From JAILLW01 sp045629045 (GTDB lineage: Bacteria; Bacillota; Clostridia; Lachnospirales; Lachnospiraceae), in NCBI GenBank assembly GCA_045629045.1, contig JAZQQM010000027.1, positions 116,201 to 180,200 on the forward strand: a stretch of 64,000 bases of DNA. Direction: 5' to 3'. Under the pieces are notes generated by a model. It was not told the DNA's origin. It saw only the letters and a program-made list of their open reading frames with translations, and did not search any database. The position numbers and the translations under genes are program-made. Positions 55,312 through 62,968 of the stretch are shown piece by piece (position 1 is the stretch's first letter; each line of letters starts with the position of its first letter).

Positions 55312-55785
55312 ATGGGCGCATTCGATAAGTTTCTTAACTATATGAAAATTGATAGTGATGATGATTTTTTGGATGAAGATTATTATGAAGAGGAGCCTGC
55401 CGAAAAGAAAGTGGCACCTCTTGAAGATAATGTAGGCGAGATGCCTAAAAAACCAGTTCCAAAAGCAGCACCTATTTCAAGAAATCAGAGGAAAGGCGGA
55501 CCGGCACAGGCTATGGAAGTAGTTAGAATTGAACCAACAAGTGTTGAAGACGGACGTAAGATTTCGGATTTACTTCTTCAGAACAAGGTTGTTTTTCTTG
55601 ATCTAGAAGGAATCGATATGAATCTTGCTCAGAGAATTATAGATTTTACTTCAGGCGCTACTTACGCGATTAACGGTACACTTCAGCAAATGTCCAAGTA
55701 TACTTTTGTAATTGCACCACCTGTTGTTTCGGTTTCAGGTGATTTCCAGGATGCATTAAGTGCGAATTCATCCGTAACCTTTTAA
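55312..55785 (+). CDS. sepF: cell division protein SepF
   Basis: SepF tethers FtsZ to the membrane and shapes the septal ring. The 157-residue protein has the amphipathic N-terminus (GAFDKFLNYMKI), an acidic and basic linker, and the SepF core (VVRIEPTSVEDGRKISDLLLQNKVVFLDLEG, in parts SVEDGRKISDLL and VVFLDLEG; QRIIDFTSGATYAINGTLQQ). GGAG seven bases before ATG 55312 favours it over ATG 55309. No ylm neighbours are present. Confidence 0.95.
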   Translation: MGAFDKFLNYMKIDSDDDFLDEDYYEEEPAEKKVAPLEDNVGEMPKKPVPKAAPISRNQRKGGPAQAMEVVRIEPTSVEDGRKISDLLLQNKVVFLDLEGIDMNLAQRIIDFTSGATYAINGTLQQMSKYTFVIAPPVVSVSGDFQDALSANSSVTF

Positions 55786-55799
55786 ATAATTAAGCGGTT

Positions 55800-55828
55800 A
55801 AGTGTCGCCACGGCGGCACTTTTATTTT
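55800..55828 (+). terminator. intrinsic terminator after sepF
   Basis: AAGTGTCGCC pairs with GGCGGCACTT (one G-U) and is followed by TTATTTT. Confidence 0.8.
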
Positions 55829-55875
55829 GAATCAAAAATTATTTAAAACATATAATTTTGATAAAGGTAATTATT

Positions 55876-56955
55876 ATGAATACTGTTACTGTTAATTACG
55901 ATAATAAACCCTGTTACAATGTAAATATTTCAGATTCTTTTGATGACTTCGTAAACAGTTATGATTTTAGCGAATCAAAAATATGCATTATAACAGATGA
56001 CAATGTGGCTAATTGTGTTTTGGACGATTTTAAAGCTGCGTTAAATAGGGATGTTTTATGTTATTGTATTACTCCCGGAGAAGGTTCAAAGACTCTTGAT
56101 ACCGTCAAGGGAATCTACGACTTCTTGATAAAGAATGATTTTAATCGTCAGGATATTCTTATTGCCCTCGGCGGAGGTGTCATTGGCGATATTACCGGCT
56201 TTGCCGCTTCTACTTACGAAAGAGGTATATCCTTTATACAGGTACCGACATCTTTACTTGCAATGGTCGATTCGAGTATCGGCGGTAAAACCGGGGTGGA
56301 TTTTGACGGTTATAAAAACATGGTCGGTTCTTTCTATATGCCGAAGATGGTTTACATAAATACTAATGTGCTTAAATCATTGCCTGACAGAGAATACTTT
56401 AACGGCTTTGCGGAAGTAATGAAATCCGCCTTAATAAGAGATGCGGTTTTCTACTCATGGCTCATAGACCAGATGTATGAAATATGCGAAAAAGATAACG
56501 ACGCCGTTTCTCATATGATTGAAAAATCAGTATTAATTAAGAAACTGGTGGTAGAAAAGGATCCTACCGAAAAGGGCGAGCGCAGGATTTTAAATTTTGG
56601 TCACACTATCGGTCATGCTATTGAAAAATACTCCGATTTTGATTTAAAACACGGAGAATGTGTAGCCCTCGGAAGTGTTGCTGCCGCATTCATTTCCTGG
56701 AAGAAAAACTGGCTTACCATGGAAGAGTATTATGAAATTCGTGATATGTTTGTGCCCTTTAATCTTCCGATTTCCGTAGAATTACTTGATATTGATAAAG
56801 TAATGGAAAATATCAAAAAAGATAAAAAAGCCGAAAACGGCACAATTAATTTCGTACTTCTTAAGAAAATAGGAAAAGCCGTAATTGATAATACGGTAAC
56901 TCCCGAAGAAATTAAAGAAGCTCTTAATGAACTTAATTTTGATGAGGCGTGGTAA
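55876..56955 (+). CDS. aroB: 3-dehydroquinate synthase
   Basis: AroB cyclises DAHP to 3-dehydroquinate, the second shikimate step, with NAD and a metal ion. The 359-residue protein shows GEGSKTLDTV, ALGGGVIGDITGFAASTYERG, PTSLLAMVDSSIGGKTGVD and the zinc-site NFGHTIGHAIE. AAAGG lies eight bases before ATG 55876. The stop overlaps the lspA start by one base. Confidence 0.97.
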   Translation: MNTVTVNYDNKPCYNVNISDSFDDFVNSYDFSESKICIITDDNVANCVLDDFKAALNRDVLCYCITPGEGSKTLDTVKGIYDFLIKNDFNRQDILIALGGGVIGDITGFAASTYERGISFIQVPTSLLAMVDSSIGGKTGVDFDGYKNMVGSFYMPKMVYINTNVLKSLPDREYFNGFAEVMKSALIRDAVFYSWLIDQMYEICEKDNDAVSHMIEKSVLIKKLVVEKDPTEKGERRILNFGHTIGHAIEKYSDFDLKHGECVALGSVAAAFISWKKNWLTMEEYYEIRDMFVPFNLPISVELLDIDKVMENIKKDKKAENGTINFVLLKKIGKAVIDNTVTPEEIKEALNELNFDEAW

Positions 56956-57479
56956 TGAAAAGTAAAAAAATATTCTATTTAATCGATATACTGTTGGTAA
57001 TCTTTTTGGTATTCTTAGATCAGATTACCAAATATCTGGCCGTAGTTAATTTAAAAGACAAATCGGCGCTTACATTAATTGACGGTGTTCTTGAATTTAA
57101 TTATCTCGAAAACAAAGGTGCCGCTTTCGGTATGCTTCAAAATCAAAAATTGTTTTTTGTTTTTGTTGCATTTGTTTTTATAGCTGTTATTACATTTGTA
57201 CTTATTAAAGCACCGAACGAGCCTAAATATACGAAATTACACATTTTACTTGTTATGATTTGTTCGGGAGCAATCGGAAATTTAATCGACAGAATAAGAC
57301 TTGATTATGTTGTAGATTTCATATATTTTTCTTTAATAAATTTCCCGATTTTTAATGTTGCCGACATTTATGTAACAGTCTCAACAATATTGCTTATTAT
57401 ATGTATTCTTTTCGTTTATAAAGACCATGATTTTTATTTTCTTAATTTCAAGGAACAAAAATATCGAGAATTAAAGTGA
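56955..57479 (+). CDS. lspA: lipoprotein signal peptidase II
   Basis: LspA cleaves the signal peptide from lipid-modified lipoproteins, such as those in this window. The 174-residue membrane protein has four TM helices, the catalytic Asp residues in GNLIDRIRLDYVVDF and NVADIYVT, and FNYLENKGAAFG. GAGG at 56944-56947 supports ATG 56955. It is coupled to aroB and followed by rluD. Confidence 0.95.
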   Translation: MKSKKIFYLIDILLVIFLVFLDQITKYLAVVNLKDKSALTLIDGVLEFNYLENKGAAFGMLQNQKLFFVFVAFVFIAVITFVLIKAPNEPKYTKLHILLVMICSGAIGNLIDRIRLDYVVDFIYFSLINFPIFNVADIYVTVSTILLIICILFVYKDHDFYFLNFKEQKYRELK

Positions 57480-57482
57480 TTT

Positions 57483-58394
57483 ATGGAAATACTCAGTTTT
57501 GAAATAACAGAAGAATTCGAAGACGAAAGAATTGACAAGTATTTATCTGTATTTGTCGATTCTTTTTCTCGTTCATATATCCAAAAACTAATTGAAAACA
57601 GTGATATTTCAGTTAATGGTAAAAGTGTGAAATCAAGCTATAAGCTTCATATCGACGACAAAATCACCGTAAATGTACCGGACAGCATCATTCCCGATAT
57701 TCTTCCCGAAGATATTAAGCTTGATATTCTTTATGAAGATAATGACGTAATAGTTGTTAACAAGCCAAAGGATATGGTGGTTCATCCTTCTGCCGGTCAT
57801 TATAGCGGGACCTTGGTTAATGCACTGCTTTTTCACTGCAAAGACAATTTATCCGGAATAAACGGGGTCTTAAGACCCGGAATAGTCCATAGGATCGACA
57901 AGGATACAACAGGCTCTGTAATCGTATGTAAAAACGATAAATCTCACCGGGTTATCACACAGGCGCTTAAAGAGCATTCTATTATTCGTAAGTATCATGC
58001 TATTGTACACGGAGTAATAGATCAAGACGAAGGTACAATAGAAACGCTAATCGGCCGAAATCCTAAAGACAGACTTAAAATGGCAGTAGTTCCCACGGGA
58101 GGCAAGAATGCGGTTACTCACTATAAAGTGCTTAAACGCTATAAAAATTATACTTACGTAGAATGCAGCCTCGAAACCGGAAGGACTCATCAAATAAGAG
58201 TTCATATGGCTCATATTAATCATCCGATTTTAGGTGATGATACGTATTCTAATCAAAAATCTCCTTATAAACTTAACGGTCAATGTCTTCATGCCAAAAT
58301 ACTTGGCTTTGTTCAGCCATCAACAGGCGAAAATATAATGACCGATGCACCGTTGCCGGATTATTTCGAACACCTGCTTAATATAATGGAATAA
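57483..58394 (+). CDS. rluD: RluD-type pseudouridine synthase
   Basis: The 303-residue enzyme has an S4 domain (RIDKYLSVFVDSFSRSYIQKLI), the catalytic motif PGIVHRIDKDTTGSVIV, and GRTHQIRVHMAHINHPILGD. RluD modifies helix 69 of 23S rRNA in E. coli. The lspA-rluD order is conserved in Firmicutes and supports the name. It starts three bases after lspA. Confidence 0.95.
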   Translation: MEILSFEITEEFEDERIDKYLSVFVDSFSRSYIQKLIENSDISVNGKSVKSSYKLHIDDKITVNVPDSIIPDILPEDIKLDILYEDNDVIVVNKPKDMVVHPSAGHYSGTLVNALLFHCKDNLSGINGVLRPGIVHRIDKDTTGSVIVCKNDKSHRVITQALKEHSIIRKYHAIVHGVIDQDEGTIETLIGRNPKDRLKMAVVPTGGKNAVTHYKVLKRYKNYTYVECSLETGRTHQIRVHMAHINHPILGDDTYSNQKSPYKLNGQCLHAKILGFVQPSTGENIMTDAPLPDYFEHLLNIME

Positions 58395-58468
58395 TAATCA
58401 AGGTTTATAATGAATAAATACTGATAAAGTGATAAAATATAATTATAAAGGTTTTGGAGGTTTACTCT

Positions 58469-59089
58469 ATGAATACTATAATTACAATATCAAGACAATT
58501 CGGTTCGGCAGGCCATGAGATTGGCGATAAATTAGCCGAAATGCTGGGAATTAAATGCTACGATAAGGAATTATTATCACGTGCAGCCAAAGAATCAGGT
58601 TTCTGCGAAGAAATCATCGAGCATCAGGACGAACGTCCGACAAGTTCATTCTTGTATAATTTAGTTATGGATACATATTCTTTTGGGTATAACGCTTCAC
58701 ATTATGTCGATATGCCGATTTCTCAAAAGATATTCCTGGCGCAGTTCGATACAATCAAAAAGATTGCCGAAGAAGGTCCCTGCGTTATAGTAGGAAGATG
58801 CGCCGATTATGCTCTTGCGGATCGTAATGATTGTATCAATATCTTTATTTATGCCAATGACGAAGATAAAATCAAACACGTTATAACCAATCATAATTGT
58901 TCCGAAAAAGAAGCCCGTGAAATGTGCATTAAGATGGATAAACAACGTCAAAGCTATTATAATTACTACACATCAAAGAAATGGGGTCGTGCCGACAGCT
59001 ATGATTTATGTATAAACAGTTCGCTTCTCGGAATCGATGGCACAGCTACATTAATCAAACAGTTTGTAGAGGATTTTGAAGCAAAATAA
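58469..59089 (+). CDS. cytidylate kinase-like family protein (second copy)
   Basis: The 206-residue P-loop protein (ITISRQFGSAGHEIGDKLAEML, YDKELLSRAAKESGF, CVIVGRCADYAL) is a paralogue of the protein encoded at 21802-22428. Its C-terminal half (MDKQRQSYYNYYTSKKWGRADSYDLCINSS, in parts KKWGRADSYDLCINSS) is the more conserved family pattern. GGAGG seven bases upstream sets the start. The substrate is unknown. Confidence 0.87.
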   Translation: MNTIITISRQFGSAGHEIGDKLAEMLGIKCYDKELLSRAAKESGFCEEIIEHQDERPTSSFLYNLVMDTYSFGYNASHYVDMPISQKIFLAQFDTIKKIAEEGPCVIVGRCADYALADRNDCINIFIYANDEDKIKHVITNHNCSEKEAREMCIKMDKQRQSYYNYYTSKKWGRADSYDLCINSSLLGIDGTATLIKQFVEDFEAK

Positions 59090-59090
59090 T

Positions 59091-59402
59091 ATGACAAAAG
59101 GCTTAATTTTTCTAATTTTTGCATTCTTGGCAGTCGTATATATTTTTACATTTATAAAATGGCGGAAACGAAAGAAAAGTAATTCGGTTTCCGCCATTGA
59201 TGAATTTAAGAAAAGATATGTAAACAGAACCGGAAGAGAAGACTATATAAATAATGTTTTGTACGATTCTGCCGAAGACCCTGTTGATAATGAACGAATC
59301 GATTATATCGAAAAAGATGAGTTCATTAGTCAAATTCAGGCCGAATTAAATAATTCCAATTTAAATTCAGGAGAACATAAGAAGTACGAACTTCATTTTT
59401 AA
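59091..59402 (+). CDS. small single-pass membrane protein
   Basis: The 103-residue protein has an N-terminal TM helix (LIFLIFAFLAVVYIFTFIKW) and a basic stretch (RKRKKSN), then a hydrophilic tail. No family is recognised. It starts one base after the preceding stop and is presumably co-transcribed. Its ribosome binding site is weak. An in-frame TTG at 59076 is possible. Confidence 0.6.
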   Translation: MTKGLIFLIFAFLAVVYIFTFIKWRKRKKSNSVSAIDEFKKRYVNRTGREDYINNVLYDSAEDPVDNERIDYIEKDEFISQIQAELNNSNLNSGEHKKYELHF

Positions 59403-59491
59403 TTATTTGCGGCTTATTGTTAAAAAATTAACATATATAAAATTGTATATACATTTTAAGCAATTCAAATAATTTGGTTATTTTAGGAACG

Positions 59492-59524
59492 TGGTTTACA
59501 TAATATATTTATGTAAACCATTTT
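59492..59524 (+). terminator. intrinsic terminator near the end of the core region
   Basis: TGGTTTACATA pairs perfectly with TATGTAAACCA (59510-59520), then TTTT. It lies about 90 bases after the small membrane protein gene. Confidence 0.7.
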
Positions 59525-59564
59525 GCGTTTTTGGTTCTTTTAAGGAAGATTTTTATGTTTTTGT

Positions 59565-59701
59565 ACATACAGATTGGGACATGTAAATTTAGGCCTGCAG
59601 GTTTAGGCCGGCATATTTAGACATACAGACTTGGGAATACAGTTTAGGCATGCCGGTTAGGTATGCAGATTCAGGCATATAGATTCAGGCATATAGATCA
59701 G
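59565..59701. repeat. degenerate tandem array, unit about 14 bp
   Basis: About ten imperfect units follow each other, resembling CATACAGATTCAGG; examples are ACATACAGATTGGG, CCTGCAGGTTTAGG, TATGCAGATTCAGG and CATATAGATTCAGG. The last two are nearly identical. There are no unique spacers. Confidence 0.7.
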
Positions 59702-59883
59702 CCGCGAAAATATAACCTTACATACTGTTTTAAGAAAACATACCGGAATAATATGTAATTTTTTGAATTAAAAATCATCTATTACATATCATATATGCAT
59801 TTATATAGTTTTAATATGTAATATAGGCGATAAAGAATGATTAATTTACATATTGATTTGATAAAAAGACATTAATAATCTGT

Positions 59884-59915
59884 AAATACGATTTACGGCA
59901 AATACGATTTACGGC
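59884..59915. repeat. two tandem 16-bp direct repeats
   Basis: AAATACGATTTACGGC occurs twice with no gap. Such a pair could be an iteron-like protein site or a slippage product. Confidence 0.75.
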
Positions 59916-59999
59916 AAATTCAATTTCTGAAATATCACCTTCGCAAATCAAAGTAGGAGTAATACGATATTGAATTGGCACGTATGAAGTTATTATCAC

Positions 60000-60113
60000 A
60001 AAAAAATAAGAATAATATGCGTTTTTATGCTTAAAATCACATATTATTCTTATATTATTTGTTGCGTATAACTATTCGTTAAACTTGTGTTTTGCGCATA
60101 GTTTCTTGTTACA
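60000..60113 (-). ncRNA. candidate small RNA on the minus strand
   Basis: On the minus strand a TTGACA (60149-60144) and TATTAT (60125-60120) lie 18 bases apart. About 60 bases after the expected start a perfect 14-bp stem (60053-60040 with 60019-60006) is followed by six T's, a complete intrinsic terminator. The transcript of roughly 110 bases contains no sizeable ORF. An AACTAT/ATAGTT pair near its 5' end could form a second hairpin. Confidence 0.5.
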
Positions 60114-60119
60114 AAAATT

Positions 60120-60149
60120 ATAATAATATATAAATAATATATATGTCAA
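60120..60149 (-). promoter_or_regulatory. minus-strand promoter of the candidate small RNA
   Basis: Perfect TTGACA, 18-base spacer, TATTAT, all read leftward. The surrounding DNA is extremely AT-rich, so chance is possible. Confidence 0.45.
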
Positions 60150-60247
60150 TAATAAATTTTTAAATTAAAAAAATTAGCCTACTCCCACCACATTTTATAA
60201 ACCGAAAAATTTAAAAAGGAATCCGGTTACCTTTTCGGACCCTTTCT

Positions 60248-60566
60248 ATCTTTTATCCGGTTATCCATAACTAAGTTCATCTTTAATTCCTATGTTCAGT
60301 GAGCTTATCCAGCTTGCCCATTTCGTGTACTCTTTGAAAATTTACCTGTGCTGCCCTTATTAGTAAGAATCTTTTTTGGCCGTTCGAATTTGTCAGGTCA
60401 TCGCGATATCCATATTCCGTAATTACCTTCTAAATCTCTCTGGCGAAACTTTCTCTTAGTACTTCTAGTATCCTTATCTTCTCGATAAATATACGATTTG
60501 TAATCTTCCTTATCTTCGATAACTTCCTTTACATCTACTTAAGTAACTCTAATGTTTCTTTTGCAT
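60248..60566 (-). pseudogene. decayed inverted copy of the gene at 60797-61147
   Basis: Read leftward from an ATG at 60566, with AAGGAG upstream, this stretch follows the gene at 60797 almost throughout. Shared blocks include AGCTGGATAAGCTCACTGAA (60314-60295 versus 61085-61104) and GATTCTTACTAATAAGGG (60371-60354). Small deletions put stops in frame within the first few codons and again later, so no full protein can be made. The copy also keeps a damaged version of the downstream terminator at 60214-60247. Confidence 0.85.
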
Positions 60567-60605
60567 TTTTCTTTTCTCCTTTTTTCAAAAAAAAGTAATC
60601 AGCTT

Positions 60606-60744
60606 AAAAAAATAATTTTTATTAAAAAACCATTTAATTAAAAATTTTACTCCATTACTCTCCCATTTTATTTTTTTATTATAATTCGTAATATTTTAAA
60701 TTAAATGGTCAAGCGCGAGCGTTTTTAATAAAAATTATTTTTTT
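60606..60744. repeat. long inverted repeat at the centre of the inverted duplication
   Basis: The left arms, 60606-60628 (A-rich, AATAATTTTTATTAAAAA) and 60630-60639 (CCATTTAATT), are matched perfectly by 60722-60744 and 60699-60708. The right side carries an extra 13 bases, TCAAGCGCGAGCG, between the two matching blocks. The unpaired middle is about 60 bases. The repeat lies between the two gene copies and is part of the same mirror structure. Confidence 0.85.
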
Positions 60745-60796
60745 CTTTTCCATAATCAAATTTATTAAATTTTTTTTCAGAAAGGAGAAAAGAAAA

Positions 60797-61147
60797 ATGA
60801 CAAAAGCGAAAGAAACAAAAGATTTACTAGCAGTAGAGGTAAAGGAAGTTATCTACGATAAGAAAGAACAAATGGTTTATATTTATCTAGAAGATAACGA
60901 CACAAGAAGTGACTACATCGAAAGATTCCGTCAGAGAGATTTATCCGGTAATTACTTCATATGTATATCTTATGACCTGACAAATCCGAACAAAGTTGTT
61001 GATTTAGGATTAAAATTGAGAAAGATTCTTACTAATAAGGGAATCACAGGTAGCGAAATTTTCAAAGAGTACACTACATGGGAAAGCTGGATAAGCTCAC
61101 TGAAAGGAATGAAAGTGAACTTAAACAGTTATGGACAACTCTCCTAA
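60797..61147 (+). CDS. small protein of unknown function, intact member of an inverted pair
   Basis: This 116-residue soluble protein begins MTKAKETKDLLAVEVKEVIY and has an alternating charged/hydrophobic pattern, with VYIYLEDNDTRSDYIERF and NYFICISYDLTNPNKVVDLG. No family is recognised. The size would suit a single-stranded-DNA-binding protein of a rolling-circle element, but no OB-fold evidence can be claimed. AAAGGAG lies ten bases upstream. A strong terminator follows within a few bases. A broken copy lies inverted upstream. Confidence 0.75.
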   Translation: MTKAKETKDLLAVEVKEVIYDKKEQMVYIYLEDNDTRSDYIERFRQRDLSGNYFICISYDLTNPNKVVDLGLKLRKILTNKGITGSEIFKEYTTWESWISSLKGMKVNLNSYGQLS

Positions 61148-61151
61148 AAGG

Positions 61152-61185
61152 AAAGGGATCCGGGCAACCGGATTCCTTTTTTTTT
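61152..61185 (+). terminator. intrinsic terminator after the 116-residue protein gene
   Basis: AAAGGGATCCGG pairs with CCGGATTCCTTT (one G-U) around a GCAA loop and runs into nine T's. Confidence 0.93.
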
Positions 61186-61243
61186 ATAAATTTTTCTCAT
61201 AAAATATCCCATTTTTTTAATATTTCAAAAGAAATAAAGAAAT

Positions 61244-61309
61244 ACTACTTTATCTTATTTAAATCAAGAGCCGTTTCACTCTTCCTCTTGATTTAAAACG
61301 ATTAAGTAG
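61244..61309. repeat. large imperfect hairpin, possible replication or regulatory structure
   Basis: TTTAAATCAAGAG (61258-61270) and CTCTTGATTTAAA (61285-61297) pair perfectly around a 14-base loop. Outside them ACTACTT (61244-61250) and AAGTAGT (61303-61309) pair again. No T-tract of the usual kind follows, so this is not a plain terminator. Confidence 0.65.
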
Positions 61310-61409
61310 TTTTTGTGTAAGTAATCTTTTTTAAGAAGATTTAATTAAAAGGAGTAAATCTAAAAAAAGAGAACTATTAAATAATTTTCAAAATGAAAGG
61401 AAAAAACTA

Positions 61410-62306
61410 ATGAAAAATCTTGAAATGAAACAACAATTAACAGAAATGCTTGAACTTGATGATAGATTCATCATTTCAAATGTAGTAAAAAACGGTTACA
61501 ATATGAAATCAATTAGATTATCAGAATGTAACTCAAACATTATTCCAACATTATATGTTGATGATTCAATTAATTATAATGATTCATTAACTAATATAAT
61601 CGACGGATTATATGATTCATTAATTCAAGCATCAAACAATACACCGGATATTGCAAATGACCTTGATTCATACATTACTAAAGATTTTATCTTTGATAAT
61701 GTTAACTGCTTTTTATCCGGCAAATCCGATTTAAATAATAATTTATTAAAATCGGGTACAACTATTAAAGAACTTGATGAAATACTTGAATATATATATT
61801 ACATAAATTTAAGTGATAATATGAAAGTGAACCTTAATTATGAAATACTTAAGCATGCCGGAATTAATAATAAATCTGATATTGCAGAAATTAAAGTACG
61901 AGCATTGGGAAAGCTCGCAAAAGAAGAAGTTTTCATAAAAAATATGGCACAGGTAATATGTGAAATGATACCGGATATGGAATTTTCCGATGATGAAGAT
62001 GAACTACCTATGTACGTATTAATGAACGAATCCGGTAAATATGCTGCATCTCACTTAATCGAAAAATCACTTTTAAACAAATTCATGAAAGAACATAATA
62101 TGTCAAGAATTGCCATATTACCAAGTTCATTACATGAATTAATAATTCTCAATGCCAATTTAACTGATGATACATCATCATTACTTAATATGGTAAAAGA
62201 AGTAAATAATAATGAAGTTGATATTCAGGATAAATTAGGGGACTTTTGCCTGCTATATGACGGAAATAATTTTAAAGTTATAAAGGAGGAATCACATGAG
62301 AATTAA
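61410..62306 (+). CDS. DUF5688 family protein
   Basis: The 298-residue protein shows the DUF5688 pattern in its C-terminal third: MYVLMNESGKYAASHLIEKS (a MYVLTN-like start), then MSRIAILPSSLHELIIL and DTSSLLNMVKEVNNNEV. The family is largely confined to Lachnospiraceae and their mobile DNA, and has no known function. AAAGG lies ten bases upstream. Codons are strongly AT-biased compared with the core genes. It overlaps the next gene by 11 bases. Confidence 0.82.
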   Translation: MKNLEMKQQLTEMLELDDRFIISNVVKNGYNMKSIRLSECNSNIIPTLYVDDSINYNDSLTNIIDGLYDSLIQASNNTPDIANDLDSYITKDFIFDNVNCFLSGKSDLNNNLLKSGTTIKELDEILEYIYYINLSDNMKVNLNYEILKHAGINNKSDIAEIKVRALGKLAKEEVFIKNMAQVICEMIPDMEFSDDEDELPMYVLMNESGKYAASHLIEKSLLNKFMKEHNMSRIAILPSSLHELIILNANLTDDTSSLLNMVKEVNNNEVDIQDKLGDFCLLYDGNNFKVIKEESHEN

Positions 62307-62601
62307 TAATCTGTTTGAAACCAACCGTTACGGTTGGTCTTTTTTCTATAATGATAAAAAAGAGATATGTTTATTAGACACATTAAATAATAAACTCTAT
62401 CTCACTACATATAAAAAAGAACCACTAATCAACGAACTAAAATTCGTAGACAGAATAATCGACATCATAGAAGAACAAAATTGTGAAGAACGACATAAAG
62501 AAGAATCACCGGAAGAAAATATTTTCTTTCCGGAAACTAATAATCCCGAATATGAAGATTATGTTGATTATTTTCCTCAGCCAAATAAGGAGTTACTATG
62601 A
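62296..62601 (+). CDS. hypothetical protein with a terminator-like hairpin at its start
   Basis: The 101-residue protein has an N-terminal MRINNLFETNRYGWSFFYND and an acidic Glu/Pro/Asn-rich tail. No family is recognised. AAGGAGG precedes the ATG and the gene overlaps both neighbours, so it is probably translated. Codons 9-16 coincide with a GC-rich hairpin and T-run, listed separately. Confidence 0.65.
   Translation: MRINNLFETNRYGWSFFYNDKKEICLLDTLNNKLYLTTYKKEPLINELKFVDRIIDIIEEQNCEERHKEESPEENIFFPETNNPEYEDYVDYFPQPNKELL
62320..62345 (+). terminator. terminator-like hairpin inside the 5' end of a gene
   Basis: ACCAACCG pairs perfectly with CGGTTGGT around TTA, followed by CTTTTTT. It would stop most transcripts just after the DUF5688 gene unless ribosomes translating the downstream gene prevent folding. 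Confidence 0.75.
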
Positions 62602-62897
62602 AATTTTCAAATAATACAAAATTTAATAATCTTCTTTGCAAAATTGAAGAACAGATTAAACAAACTGAATCATGGGAAACAGAAATTGTAAGATATTATA
62701 CCGAGTTTCAAAGGGAACCTGATTATAACTTCGCACAATATGGAAATCTATTAATATACTATAAAGATATAAGAGATTTTTTTGTTTCCTGTGGTTATAA
62801 ATCAGTTCAAAATATTAAAGATAACGAAATATGGGAACTTTATAAATCACAGGTTGGACATGTAATAAGAGAACTGATAAAATGTAATTGTCATTAG
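62598..62897 (+). CDS. conserved hypothetical protein
   Basis: The 99-residue helical protein (YNFAQYGNLLIYYKDIRDFF, CGYKSVQNIKDNEIWELYKSQVGHVIREL) resembles small proteins I associate with mobile DNA in Lachnospiraceae, but I cannot name a family. It overlaps the previous gene by four bases (ATGA), with AAGGAG upstream. It is followed by a terminator shared with the opposing gene. Confidence 0.7.
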   Translation: MKFSNNTKFNNLLCKIEEQIKQTESWETEIVRYYTEFQREPDYNFAQYGNLLIYYKDIRDFFVSCGYKSVQNIKDNEIWELYKSQVGHVIRELIKCNCH

Positions 62898-62933
62898 TTT
62901 TTCTAATGAAAAATTATTTAATAAATTTAAAGG

Positions 62934-62968
62934 AAAAACCTGCAGCTTAACAAGTTGCAGGTTTTTTC
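62934..62968. terminator. bidirectional terminator
   Basis: AAACCTGCAGCTT pairs with AAGTTGCAGGTTT (one G-U). A's precede it and T's follow, so it works on both strands between converging genes. It overlaps the last codons of the minus-strand gene. Confidence 0.9.

Larger units (their letters stand above)
59403..60796. other. gene-poor, repeat-rich region at the border of the right-hand element
   Basis: This stretch of about 1.4 kb has no credible protein gene. In order it holds a terminator hairpin (59492-59520), a degenerate tandem array (59565-59701), two 16-bp direct repeats (59884-59915), a candidate minus-strand RNA (60000-60113), a decayed inverted gene copy (60248-60566), and a long inverted repeat (60606-60744). 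The base composition is more AT-rich than in the genes to the left. No tRNA gene or clear attachment site was found. Confidence 0.8.

Noticed and set aside
59565..59701. Possible CRISPR array
   Set aside because: Units are only about 14 bases, diverged and without unique spacers, and no cas gene is nearby.
59403..60250. tRNA gene or attachment site at the element border
   Set aside because: No cloverleaf or CCA-ending stem could be found, and no repeat pair is visible because the other end is outside the window.
60797..61147. Single-stranded-DNA-binding protein of the element
   Set aside because: Size and context would fit, but no OB-fold or known SSB motif is visible, so the gene is left without a function.
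61078..61296. Open frame on the plus strand over the terminator at 61152-61185
   Set aside because: It overlaps the 116-residue gene and its strong terminator, has no binding site, and its sequence is dominated by the T-tract.
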